Source of the DNA: Thalassobius sp050633445
GTDB taxonomy: Bacteria; Pseudomonadota; Alphaproteobacteria; Rhodobacterales; Rhodobacteraceae
NCBI GenBank assembly: GCA_050633445.1
Contig: JBOEGN010000021.1
Span: 1 to 62,687 of the forward strand
Reading direction: 5' to 3'
Length of the DNA stretch: 62,687 nt
This document shows positions 33,314 through 40,867 of this stretch, piece by piece. Made by a program: the position numbers and the translations under genes. A model generated the notes under the pieces. It saw nothing but the letters and a program-made list of their open reading frames with translations. It had not been told where the DNA came from and did not search any database. How positions within the stretch are numbered: position 1 is the first letter of the stretch; every line of letters starts with the position of its first letter.

Positions 33314-33823
33314 TCAGCTACCCGACCGCGGAGGCTTGCGGTTTTTCAACCCTTCTTCCAGCCGTTCAGCGAAATCTGCGCGTTCCGCGTCGCTCATCTG
33401 GATCAAGCGCTGCATCAACAACCGTTGCCCGATCGCCTGACGTTCCATGCCTGCCTCCAACTGGTGCTCGAACAGTTGCTCGACCACCCCAGCGTCAAAA
33501 GGCTGCGCGCGCAACGCCGTCAGCACACGATCAAACTGGGCACGCATTTCCTGCCGCGAGGGGCGCTCGGCCCGGTATTCCCGACGCAATTTTTCGCCGA
33601 TCTCGCGCCGATCCTTGCGGCTGAGCGCATGCGTATATGGGCCCATCATCATATCCACACGCGGCGGACGATGCCCATCGCGGGGCCCATATTTCACCGC
33701 CGCGCCGATGACCAACCCGGCCACAGCCAGGTTCAGCGCCAACGAAGCGAACAGAACCACCTTCAACCAGGGACGCATCCCGGTGCCGGTTTTCTTTTTC
33801 GGAGTCTCAACAGGTTCGGTCAT
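33314..33823 (-). CDS. Periplasmic heavy-metal sensor / Spy-CpxP-like protein
   Basis: A 169-residue membrane-anchored protein. A cytoplasmic Lys-rich start and one transmembrane helix (about 20-43, LKVVLFASLALNLAVAGLVI) precede a charged helical periplasmic domain typical of the Metal_resist/Spy/CnrX group (RREIGEKLRREYRAERPSRQ and EHQLEAGMERQAIGQRLLMQ). Such proteins sense or buffer metals or misfolded proteins in the envelope. No clear metal-ligand cluster is visible. It is the last gene of the sigma factor cluster, four bases after the membrane protein gene. Confidence 0.8.
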   Translation of the reverse strand: MTEPVETPKKKTGTGMRPWLKVVLFASLALNLAVAGLVIGAAVKYGPRDGHRPPRVDMMMGPYTHALSRKDRREIGEKLRREYRAERPSRQEMRAQFDRVLTALRAQPFDAGVVEQLFEHQLEAGMERQAIGQRLLMQRLIQMSDAERADFAERLEEGLKNRKPPRSGS

Positions 33824-33827
33824 GTGC

Positions 33828-34196
33828 TTACCCCTCGGCCAGGGTGAAATCATAGGTGGGCATCAGGTCGACCAGATACAGATCGCTGCTGGTCCCCAAC
33901 AGGTTTTCGGTGGTGGTGGCGATGGCACTGGGCGGGTTGATCCCGATCCACAGCCCGGCGACACCAGCGGTGGCCAGTCCGGCCACGGCGGGCCAGCCTC
34001 CGATCGCGGACAAAAGCTGGCGTATCCATGATGCGCGGGGCCGAGCGGCCACTGGAGCGGCGGCGACCTGTGCCTGCAACGCATCCTGCAACACCCGCTC
34101 CATGAAATCGGGCGTGGGCGTGACGTCTTGCGCGCGCGTTTGCGCGAACAGGTTGTCCAGGTCGTACAGGTCTGAGTTCTTGTCCATATCAGCCAT
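33828..34196 (-). CDS. Putative anti-sigma-like membrane protein
   Basis: A 122-residue protein with an acidic cytoplasmic lead (MADMDKNSDLYDLDNLFAQT), one central hydrophobic segment (about 68-88, WPAVAGLATAGVAGLWIGI), and a short C-terminal tail. Its start overlaps the sigma factor gene end by eight bases, so it is probably made together with it. The position and topology suggest an anti-sigma factor or sensor, but no ZAS-type HxxxCxxC motif is seen. Function is therefore inferred from context. Confidence 0.65.
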   Translation of the reverse strand: MADMDKNSDLYDLDNLFAQTRAQDVTPTPDFMERVLQDALQAQVAAAPVAARPRASWIRQLLSAIGGWPAVAGLATAGVAGLWIGINPPSAIATTTENLLGTSSDLYLVDLMPTYDFTLAEG

Positions 34197-34773
34197 CAGT
34201 ATACCCCAATTCTGCGCGGCGCCCGGACAGAATGCCCGCCAACGCGCGTTTTCCTCGTGCGGTCAGACTTTCGACCGCTTCTGTGCTGATCCCCATGATC
34301 TCGGCGATCTCGGGATTTGCCAGCCCTTCGATATGGCGCATCGTCACCGCTTGTTGTTGCCGATCCGGCAACTCCGCCAGTGCATCGCGCAGCGCGACCA
34401 TGCGCGCCTGTTGCTGCAACGCCCCCTCTGCACCGATCTGATCGTCTTCGGGTTCGGGAACCGAGTCCAGATCCACGTTCCGCCCTTTGCGCAGCCGGTC
34501 GGTGCACAGATTGGCGACCACGCGGTACAGCCACGTCGTTACTTTCGCCTCGCCCTGCCGCCACTCTGGCGCGATCTTCCACAGGCGCAGCATGGCTTCT
34601 TGCGCCACGTCCTCGGCTTCGGCCCGGTCATTCAGCATCCGCATCGCCTGCCCAAAGGCCCGAGGCGTCATCCGCACATTCAGCGCACGTGCAGCATCCG
34701 GGTCCCCATTGGCAAAAAGCACCAACAGGGCATCATCGGAAACATCCGCAAAGGCGTCAAAGGGCATGGTCAT
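34189..34773 (-). CDS. ECF-like RNA polymerase sigma factor
   Basis: Sigma-70 family factor of 194 residues with only regions 2 and 4. Region 2 (about 25-95) has DRAEAEDVAQEAMLRLWKIA, and WLYRVVANLCTDRLRK for -10 recognition. Region 4 (about 125-185) has LAELPDRQQQAVTMRHIEGL, then NPEIAEIMGISTEAVESLTA and RGKRAL for -35 recognition. The downstream membrane protein overlaps by eight bases and is a plausible anti-sigma. The target promoters are not known. An EF-hand gene lies 75 bp upstream on the same strand. Two in-frame ATGs start it; either may be used. Confidence 0.88.
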   Translation of the reverse strand: MTMPFDAFADVSDDALLVLFANGDPDAARALNVRMTPRAFGQAMRMLNDRAEAEDVAQEAMLRLWKIAPEWRQGEAKVTTWLYRVVANLCTDRLRKGRNVDLDSVPEPEDDQIGAEGALQQQARMVALRDALAELPDRQQQAVTMRHIEGLANPEIAEIMGISTEAVESLTARGKRALAGILSGRRAELGYTDG

Positions 34774-34848
34774 CGTCCTTGTGCCGTATCCTTTCGGCGT
34801 GCGCCGGGCAATACCTGCCCGGCGCTTTCGCTACCTATCCGGTCTGGA

Positions 34849-35412
34849 TTATTCGGCGGCTTTGGGCTGCATCGGTTTTCCGCCTTTGCCTTTACCACAG
34901 CCGTCTCCGTCACCATGACCCTGACGCATCATTTTGCCTTCGCCATGGCCGCGCTTATCCATACGCTCTTGCAGCTTGGCGAATTCTTCGGTCGAGATTG
35001 CGCCGTCATTATCGGCATCCAGACGGTCGAACATCTTGCCCTGTTTCTTGGGCTGCATTTCGTCAAAGCTCAGCTTGCCATCGTCATTGGCATCGCGGCG
35101 CTCGATCATCCGGTCGGTGCGTTTGGCCATCCGCTCTTCGTTCTCAGCCTTGGCACGGGCGGTCATTTCATCCGCGCTCAGGGCGCCATCACCATCGGTG
35201 TCGGCCTGATCAAAGCGGGCCTTGAAATGCGCCGAGATTTCATCCTGGGTGATTTTTCCGTCACTGTTGGCGTCCACCTCTTCAAAGTTGAACATTGGGC
35301 CGCGCGGACCATGATGCCCACCCATGCGGTCCTTACCAAAAGCCATCGCGGTGCCCGCACCAATGGTCAGGGTCAGCACGGCGGCGGTCGAGATCAAAAT
35401 TGCACGTTTCAT
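34849..35412 (-). CDS. Exported EF-hand calcium-binding protein
   Basis: A 187-residue protein with a Sec signal peptide (cleavage after AMA near residue 24). Four EF-hand loops follow at about 47-58, 71-82, 107-118 and 132-143, each with Asp at position 1 and Glu at position 12, so calcium binding is likely. Between them is a charged helical region. The tail (about 150-187) is Gly/His/Lys-rich. It lies upstream of the sigma factor on the same strand; a role in calcium sensing for that pathway is an inference. The ATG starts MKRAILISTAAVLTL. Confidence 0.88.
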   Translation of the reverse strand: MKRAILISTAAVLTLTIGAGTAMAFGKDRMGGHHGPRGPMFNFEEVDANSDGKITQDEISAHFKARFDQADTDGDGALSADEMTARAKAENEERMAKRTDRMIERRDANDDGKLSFDEMQPKKQGKMFDRLDADNDGAISTEEFAKLQERMDKRGHGEGKMMRQGHGDGDGCGKGKGGKPMQPKAAE

Positions 35413-35652
35413 GTTGTCTTCTCCAGTTTTTACTTTGCTCGAGAAACCGGCCTCTTGGCCCGTTTTCTGATCACTAAACGCGGCTGTGGCCGGGTTCCGT
35501 CGCGCCGATTGCAAAAAATCAGCCAGCTCACGCGTCTGTGATCCTTAGGATGCGAAGTTCTTTGCGACATCGGGACGCAAGGACAAAGCGCGGTCTTTAA
35601 CTTCTTGACACTCTTGCCCACGTTGCCCGGTCTATGGATACGCGAGGGAACC

Positions 35653-36039
35653 ATGACTGACACCGCTTACATCGAGGAGCGCGCAACCTGGCCGGCACTT
35701 GTCAACGGCTGGAAACGCAAATGCCCGTCCTGTGGCAACGGACCTGTGCTCAAGGGCTATTTGTCCGTGCGCAAGGCGTGCCCCGTCTGCAAAGAAGAGT
35801 TTCATCATCACCGCGCAGATGACGGCCCGGCCTATCTGACCATCTTGATTGTGGGCAAGATCATGGTGCCATTGATGTTCGTGGTCTTTCAGACTTGGCG
35901 GCCTGACCCGCTGATCCTGTTTACAATCTTCGCTATTGGCACTGTCTTGATGTCGCTCTACCTTCTACCTCGGTTGAAGGGGGCCACGATCGGGTTCCAA
36001 TGGGCGCGTGGAATGCACGGGTTCAGCGGCGCAGATTAG
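35653..36039 (+). CDS. DUF983 family membrane protein
   Basis: A 128-residue protein with an N-terminal zinc-ribbon-like pair of CxxC motifs (Cys24/27 in CPSC and Cys43/46 in CPVC) and two hydrophobic helices (about 62-80 and 88-108). This is typical of DUF983, an uncharacterised family that in some bacteria neighbours cytochrome oxidase or Nudix genes. No haem motif is present. The chosen ATG starts MTDTAYIEERATWP. The Nudix gene follows after 21 bp on the same strand. Confidence 0.87.
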   Translation: MTDTAYIEERATWPALVNGWKRKCPSCGNGPVLKGYLSVRKACPVCKEEFHHHRADDGPAYLTILIVGKIMVPLMFVVFQTWRPDPLILFTIFAIGTVLMSLYLLPRLKGATIGFQWARGMHGFSGAD

Positions 36040-36060
36040 GTCTCCTGTGAGGGAGGAACT

Positions 36061-36768
36061 ATGACTATTGATAAAACCGCGCTCCGCAACGCGGCCACGG
36101 TGATCGTGTTGCGGGATCGAACGAATGATCCACATGTTTTGATGGGACAGCGTGGGGCCAAAGCGGCCTTTATGCCCAACAAATTCGTATTTCCGGGCGG
36201 GGCTGTGGATGCTGACGATGCTGACATTCCGCTGGCCACGCAAATGCCCGACGTTTGCAGCGCCCGCCTGCGCGAGGACGCAACCGAGGATCTGACCCAC
36301 GCCCTGTCCGTCGCCGCCATCCGCGAGCTGTGGGAAGAAACCGGGCTGATCCTGGGCCAAAAGGGCGACTGGGACATGCCCCCGCCCGATGACTGGGCCA
36401 CCTTTGCTGCGACTGGCCATCTGCCTGCGGCCCATCCGTTGCAATTCGTGTTCCGGGCCATCACGCCTCCGGGTCGGCCCCGCCGGTTTGACGCGCGGTT
36501 TTTCCTGATCGACGCGGATGAAATTGCCACCGATCTGGACGATTTCGATGCCGCCTGCGACGAGCTTTCGCATCTGCAATGGATCCCACTGCCCAAAGTG
36601 CGCGAATTTGATCTGCCCTTTATCACCGAGGTGGTGCTGGCCGAAGTCGCAGCCCGCGCGCATGATCTGAGCCCGCCCGAAAGCGTGCCATTTTTCAAAA
36701 ACAACGAAGAAGCAAACCTGTTTCTGCGCCTTAAAGGAGTAGGACCAATGACAGGACGCTCGCACTGA
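36061..36768 (+). CDS. Nudix hydrolase
   Basis: Cytoplasmic pyrophosphohydrolase of 235 residues. The Nudix box is split: FPGGAVD at about 44-50 and AIRELWEETGLILG at about 86-99, with the RExxEE core present but about 27 residues inserted between the first glycine and the core. This arrangement is usual for the larger Nudix subgroup related to NUDT7/19. The substrate is unknown (nucleotide, CoA or ADP-ribose derivative). Its last 38 bases overlap the convergent DMT gene end. Confidence 0.88.
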   Translation: MTIDKTALRNAATVIVLRDRTNDPHVLMGQRGAKAAFMPNKFVFPGGAVDADDADIPLATQMPDVCSARLREDATEDLTHALSVAAIRELWEETGLILGQKGDWDMPPPDDWATFAATGHLPAAHPLQFVFRAITPPGRPRRFDARFFLIDADEIATDLDDFDAACDELSHLQWIPLPKVREFDLPFITEVVLAEVAARAHDLSPPESVPFFKNNEEANLFLRLKGVGPMTGRSH

Positions 36769-37630
36769 TCAGGACGATCCCGGTGCCCTCACGCCGGGAA
36801 ATCCGTTCCTTGAAAAACAGGACCGAGGCCATAATCGAAAAGATCACCTCGACCTGACCGACGGCAAAAACATAGGCCGCGTTCATCATTGTGAAGGCCG
36901 TAAACCAGCCCAAAGACCCGCCCAGCCCGGCCAACCCCATCCAGACCGACGTGCGCCACGACGCAATGACGCGCGTGATCTCGCCCGGCTCGCGCCAGCG
37001 CAGCCACAGGCTGAGACCCAGCGCCTGCGTGGTTGTCACGCAGGCCAACGACACCAAAGCCCGCATCAACGGATCATCGCTGGCCACTTCGAGTGTTGCT
37101 CCGCGATAGCCAACGGCCGACACGGCGAACAACGCTCCTGATAGCAGCCCCAGCCCAGCGCCTTTGTTCAGGAACCGTTTCAGGCCCAAGCCATCGCCAC
37201 CTTTCGGGCCCGACAGCGCCAGAACGCCCACCAGCCCTAACAAGATCGCCACAAGCCCGCCCAGCGACACCCGGTCCCCCAGAACCAAAAAGCCCACCAA
37301 CGCGGTCTGCACGGTTTCGGTTTTCTTAAAGGTGATCCCCACGGCGAAATTGCGCTGTGAAAACAAGGCCACAACGCACCAGGTTGCCAGAATCTGGGCG
37401 ATGGCCCCGCTTAGCGCAAAGGGTGCAAAATTCGCGCCCAATTCCGGCAGCCCCTGCCCCCGCCACAGCACATAGCCCGCGGACAAACTGACCACAAAAG
37501 GGGCCGAATACAGGAACCGCGCCAGCGTCGCCCCGCCCGAGGACAGGCTGCCCATCGCCAGCACTTTTTGCAGCATAAAACGCAACGTCTGAAACGCCGC
37601 GGCCGCGATGGAAATCAGCACCCAACTCAT
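36731..37630 (-). CDS. DMT-family (EamA) transporter
   Basis: Inner-membrane transporter of 299 residues with about ten hydrophobic helices in two EamA halves (about 1-140 and 150-299). The ATG starts MSWVLISIAAAAFQTLRFML. The substrate cannot be predicted. The 3' end overlaps the convergent Nudix gene by 38 bases. A hairpin lies between it and the upstream aldo/keto reductase gene, so it is probably transcribed from its own promoter. Confidence 0.87.
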   Translation of the reverse strand: MSWVLISIAAAAFQTLRFMLQKVLAMGSLSSGGATLARFLYSAPFVVSLSAGYVLWRGQGLPELGANFAPFALSGAIAQILATWCVVALFSQRNFAVGITFKKTETVQTALVGFLVLGDRVSLGGLVAILLGLVGVLALSGPKGGDGLGLKRFLNKGAGLGLLSGALFAVSAVGYRGATLEVASDDPLMRALVSLACVTTTQALGLSLWLRWREPGEITRVIASWRTSVWMGLAGLGGSLGWFTAFTMMNAAYVFAVGQVEVIFSIMASVLFFKERISRREGTGIVLISASVLSLVLLL

Positions 37631-37650
37631 ATCAATTCACCTATAAACAG

Positions 37651-37674
37651 GGGCCGGGACAATCGCCCCGGCCC
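37651..37674 (-). terminator. Hairpin downstream of aldo/keto reductase gene
   Basis: GGGCCGGG (37651-37658) pairs perfectly with CCCGGCCC (37667-37674). On the minus strand it is followed by CCTGTTTATAGG, a weak T tract, so termination efficiency is uncertain. It separates the reductase gene from the transporter. Confidence 0.55.
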
Positions 37675-37697
37675 TAATAATCACCCCGATAGCCCGA

Positions 37698-38744
37698 TCA
37701 ATAGGGCATCGGATGTGCCTTGTGGGCCTGATCCAGTTCGGCCAACACGTCGCTGCTTAGCTGCATATCCGCGCCGTCCAGAATATGCTCGAGCTGCGCC
37801 AGGGTCGTGGCCCCAAAGATAACCGAGGTCATGAAGGGGCGCGAACAACACCATGCCAGCGCCATATGCACGGGATCCAACCCATGACGCGCAGCGATCG
37901 CCAGATAGGCCTGGACAGCAGGGTAAACGCGGTCTGTGTTGCGCCCGCCCAGTTCCGGCACCAAGCTTTTGCGTGAGGCATCGGGCACCGCCCCGTCCTG
38001 ATATTTTCCGGTCAACAGACCCGCCGCCAAAGGTGAGAAAGACAACAACCCCACATCCTCATTCGCGGCCATCTCGGCCATGTCGGTATCGAACAACCGG
38101 CACAACAAAGAGTATTCATTCTGCACCGAGGCCGGACGTGGCCCGCCAAGCTTGTCAGCCATCATCGACCACATAGTGCAACCCCAGGCGCTTTCGTTGG
38201 ACAGGCCGAAATGACGGATATTGCCCTTTTCGACCTGCTTTTGCAGGGCGCCCAAGGCGTCTTCCATATGCGCCATCGTGTCGGCACGGCTTTGCCCCGA
38301 AGGATCATAGCTCCAGTTTTTGCGGAACATATAGCTGCCCCGGTTGGGCCAATGAAACTGGTAGAGGTCAATATAATCAGTCTGCAAGCGTTTCAGAGAC
38401 CCCTCGATCGTCGAGCTGATCGTGGCCGAGCTGATCGGCGCCCCGTCCCGTACCGCGGCCAGACCCTCGCCCGAATGTTTGGTCGCCAGGATATAGTCTC
38501 CACGTCGCGCCGGGTTCGCCGCGTGCCAGGTGCCAAGGATCTGTTCGGTAAGACCTACGGTGTCCTTCGAGACGGGATTGACCGGATACATTTCGGCCGT
38601 ATCCACGAAATTGATGCCCCGTTCCAGCGCTAGGTCAATCTGAGCATGTCCCTCCGCTTCGGATGTCTGGGTGCCGAACGTCATGGTTCCCAGGCACAAT
38701 TCGGTCACGTTCAATCCGGTGCGTCCTAGTGGGTTTGTCTTCAT
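37698..38744 (-). CDS. Aldo/keto reductase (Tas-like)
   Basis: NADPH-dependent TIM-barrel oxidoreductase of 348 residues. GRTGLNVTELCLGTMTFG at the start, then FVDTAEMYP (Asp and the catalytic Tyr), LATKHSGEG (catalytic Lys) and LYQFHWPNRGS (His) form the active site. NESAWGC and the later SFSPLAAGLLTGKY and SVIFGATTLAQL for cofactor binding are typical of the family. The length and the MYPV motif resemble Tas of E. coli. An open frame continues more than 2 kb upstream across the opposite metG strand and is not real. Confidence 0.9.
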   Translation of the reverse strand: MKTNPLGRTGLNVTELCLGTMTFGTQTSEAEGHAQIDLALERGINFVDTAEMYPVNPVSKDTVGLTEQILGTWHAANPARRGDYILATKHSGEGLAAVRDGAPISSATISSTIEGSLKRLQTDYIDLYQFHWPNRGSYMFRKNWSYDPSGQSRADTMAHMEDALGALQKQVEKGNIRHFGLSNESAWGCTMWSMMADKLGGPRPASVQNEYSLLCRLFDTDMAEMAANEDVGLLSFSPLAAGLLTGKYQDGAVPDASRKSLVPELGGRNTDRVYPAVQAYLAIAARHGLDPVHMALAWCCSRPFMTSVIFGATTLAQLEHILDGADMQLSSDVLAELDQAHKAHPMPY

Positions 38745-39089
38745 CCTGAAATCCTTTGAGTTATCCGCAAAACATACGCCTCCAATAAGGAAAGGCCAGA
38801 GAATACCCACGAATTCAGGGAAATTCCGATGCCGACCCAATTGGGGGCCAGCCCCCAAACCCCCGGAGTATTTTCCGAGCAAAGAATGCGGGAACGCGCG
38901 CTTCAATTCAGAAGAATTCGCCCGAAAGGACGTGTCAGTTTGCGGCAAGCGCGAGACCGCAGCCGGAGGCGAGGATCGAGACATCCTGTGCACGCGACAG
39001 CGTGCTCCTTTTTGCAAGGGCTTTGAATGCTGGAACACGGGCGCGGGTTGCGCTAAAGGGGGCAGGAAACGCAGGAAGGGCAAGCACAA
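38745..39089. other. 345-bp divergent spacer between aldo/keto reductase and metG
   Basis: Apart from the repeat copy at 38841-38887, I see no gene or RNA here. TTATCCGCA at 38761 is one mismatch from a DnaA box but isolated. A conventional promoter for metG cannot be picked with confidence. Confidence 0.5.
38841..38887 (-). repeat. Copy of dispersed intergenic repeat
   Basis: On the minus strand TTCTTTGCTCGGAAAATACT is followed by CCGGGGG and the hairpin TTGGGGGC-TG-GCCCCCAA. The stem sequence differs from other copies but pairing is kept. It lies in the divergent spacer before metG, the only copy not placed at a gene 3' end or between co-directional genes. Confidence 0.65.
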
Positions 39090-40802
39090 ATGGCACGTCA
39101 TCTGATCACCTCGGCAATCCCCTATATCAATGGGATCAAGCATTTGGGCAATCTCGTGGGCTCGCAATTGCCTGCCGATCTGTTCGCGCGGTACCAACGT
39201 GCCCGCGGCAACGAGGTGTTGTTCCTGTGTTCGACCGACGAGCATGGCACGCCGGCCGAGTTGGCAGCCGCTAAGGCGGGGCAGCCTGTTGCCGAGTATT
39301 GCGCCGAGATGCATGAGGTTCAGGCCAAGATTGCCGACGGGTTTGGTCTGTCCTTTGATCATTTCGGCCGCTCTTCCAGCGCGGAAAACCACGCTCTGAC
39401 ACAGCATCTGGCGGGCAAGCTGGCCGAGCAGGGTCTGATCCGCGAAGTCACTGAAAATCAGATGTATTCCCAGGCCGATGGCCGCTTCCTGCCCGACCGA
39501 TATATCGAAGGCACCTGCCCCAATTGCGGCTTCGAAAGCGCCCGTGGCGATCAGTGCGACAACTGCACCAAACAGCTGGACCCGGTCGAGCTGATCAACC
39601 CGCACTCGACCATCAGCGGCTCGACCGATCTGGAAATGCGCGAGACCAAGCATTTGTATCTGTGCCAGTCCAAAATGAAGGACCAGCTGGAGGAATGGAT
39701 CGACACGCGCGAAGGCTGGCCAATTCTGACCACGTCGATCGCTAAGAAATGGCTGAATGACGGCGACGGGCTGCAGGATCGCGGCATCACCCGTGATCTG
39801 GATTGGGGCGTTCCTGTCATGAAAGGCGACGCACCATGGCCCGGCATGGAGGGCAAGGTATTCTATGTCTGGTTCGACGCGCCCATCGAATATATCGCCT
39901 GCGCTCAGGAATGGGTGAATGCGGGCAAGGGCGACGACTGGGCCCGCTGGTGGCGCACCGATAAAGGCGCCGATGACGTGACCTATACGCAGTTCATGGG
40001 CAAGGATAACGTGCCCTTCCACACCCTGTCCTTCCCCGCCACGATGCTGGGTTGCGGCGAGCCGTGGAAGCTGGTGGATTACATCAAATCCTTCAACTAC
40101 CTGAACTATGATGGCGGCCAGTTCTCCACCTCGCGCGGGCGCGGTGTGTTCATGGATCAAGCGCTGGAAATCCTGCCCGCCGATTACTGGCGCTGGTGGC
40201 TGCTGAGCCACGCCCCCGAAAGCTCGGACAGTGAGTTCACTTGGGAGAATTTCCAAGGCTCCGTCAACAAGGACCTGGCCGACGTGCTGGGCAACTTTGT
40301 CAGCCGGATCACCAAGTTCTGCCGCTCGAAATTCACCGAATCTGTGCCCGAAGGCGGCCGCTATGGCCCCGCCGAAGAGGCGCTGATCGCTGAATTGACC
40401 ACCAAAATCCGCGCCTACGAGCAGTTCATGGAGGACAAAGAAGTCCGTAAGGCTGCTCTCGAATTGCGCTCGATCTGGGTGGCGGGCAACGAATATCTGC
40501 AAGCCGCCGCGCCGTGGTCGACCTTCAAAACCGACCCAGAACAAGCCGCCGCGCAGGTGCGTCTGGGCCTGAACCTGATCCGGCTCTATGCGGTTTTGTC
40601 CGCGCCCTTCATCCCCGATGCCTCGGCTGCGATGCTGGCCGCGATGCAGACAACCGATGACAGCTGGCCCGATGACGTCCCCGCCGCGCTGAGCGCCCTG
40701 CCCGCGGGCCATGCCTTCACCGTGCCCGACGTGCTGTTCGGCAAAATCACCGACGAACAGCGCGAAGACTGGCAAGAACGTTTCGCAGGCGTTCGGACCT
40801 GA
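39090..40802 (+). CDS. metG: Methionine-tRNA ligase
   Basis: Charges tRNA-Met with methionine, 570 residues. The HIGH-type motif is in PYINGIKHLGNLVG (about 11-24). The zinc-binding insertion has CPNCGFESARGDQCDNC at about 147-163. The KMSKS loop is replaced by QFSTSRGRG, a divergent variant; similar KFSTS forms occur in related alphaproteobacteria. The anticodon-binding helical domain is C-terminal. No tRNA-binding EMAP-like extension is present. The ATG follows GGAAGGGCAAGCACAA. A terminator hairpin follows 31 bases after the stop. Confidence 0.96.
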   Translation: MARHLITSAIPYINGIKHLGNLVGSQLPADLFARYQRARGNEVLFLCSTDEHGTPAELAAAKAGQPVAEYCAEMHEVQAKIADGFGLSFDHFGRSSSAENHALTQHLAGKLAEQGLIREVTENQMYSQADGRFLPDRYIEGTCPNCGFESARGDQCDNCTKQLDPVELINPHSTISGSTDLEMRETKHLYLCQSKMKDQLEEWIDTREGWPILTTSIAKKWLNDGDGLQDRGITRDLDWGVPVMKGDAPWPGMEGKVFYVWFDAPIEYIACAQEWVNAGKGDDWARWWRTDKGADDVTYTQFMGKDNVPFHTLSFPATMLGCGEPWKLVDYIKSFNYLNYDGGQFSTSRGRGVFMDQALEILPADYWRWWLLSHAPESSDSEFTWENFQGSVNKDLADVLGNFVSRITKFCRSKFTESVPEGGRYGPAEEALIAELTTKIRAYEQFMEDKEVRKAALELRSIWVAGNEYLQAAAPWSTFKTDPEQAAAQVRLGLNLIRLYAVLSAPFIPDASAAMLAAMQTTDDSWPDDVPAALSALPAGHAFTVPDVLFGKITDEQREDWQERFAGVRT

Positions 40803-40833
40803 CGGCACGCTTGGCCCCGGCGCAGAAACATGC

Positions 40834-40866
40834 AAACTCCCTTTCGGAAACGAGAGGGAGTTTTTT
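40834..40866 (+). terminator. metG terminator containing the next gene's ribosome binding site
   Basis: AAACTCCCTTTCG (40834-40846) pairs with CGAGAGGGAGTTT (40851-40863) around a GAAA tetraloop, with one G-U pair, followed by TTT. The AGGGAG of the 3' arm is the ribosome binding site of the next gene, whose ATG is at 40868. Confidence 0.82.
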
Positions 40867-40867
40867 C

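Noticed and set aside
33856..35541. A 561-codon rightward open frame opposite the sigma factor and EF-hand cluster
   Set aside because: It covers parts of three real genes with family matches and shows no protein family of its own.
35480..35560. GGAAC and TGATCC sequences upstream of the EF-hand and DUF983 genes as ECF promoters
   Set aside because: The spacing to any -10-like CGTT or TAAGTA element did not fit the alphaproteobacterial EcfG or RpoE promoters I know.
38761..38769. TTATCCGCA near the aldo/keto reductase start as a DnaA box
   Set aside because: It is a single site with one mismatch, with no partner site or relevant neighbouring gene.
37698..40835. A 1045-codon leftward open frame extending from the aldo/keto reductase across metG
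   Set aside because: Only the first 1047 bases at its 3' end encode the recognisable reductase. The rest is antisense to metG, whose codons give stop-free opposite frames in high-G+C DNA.
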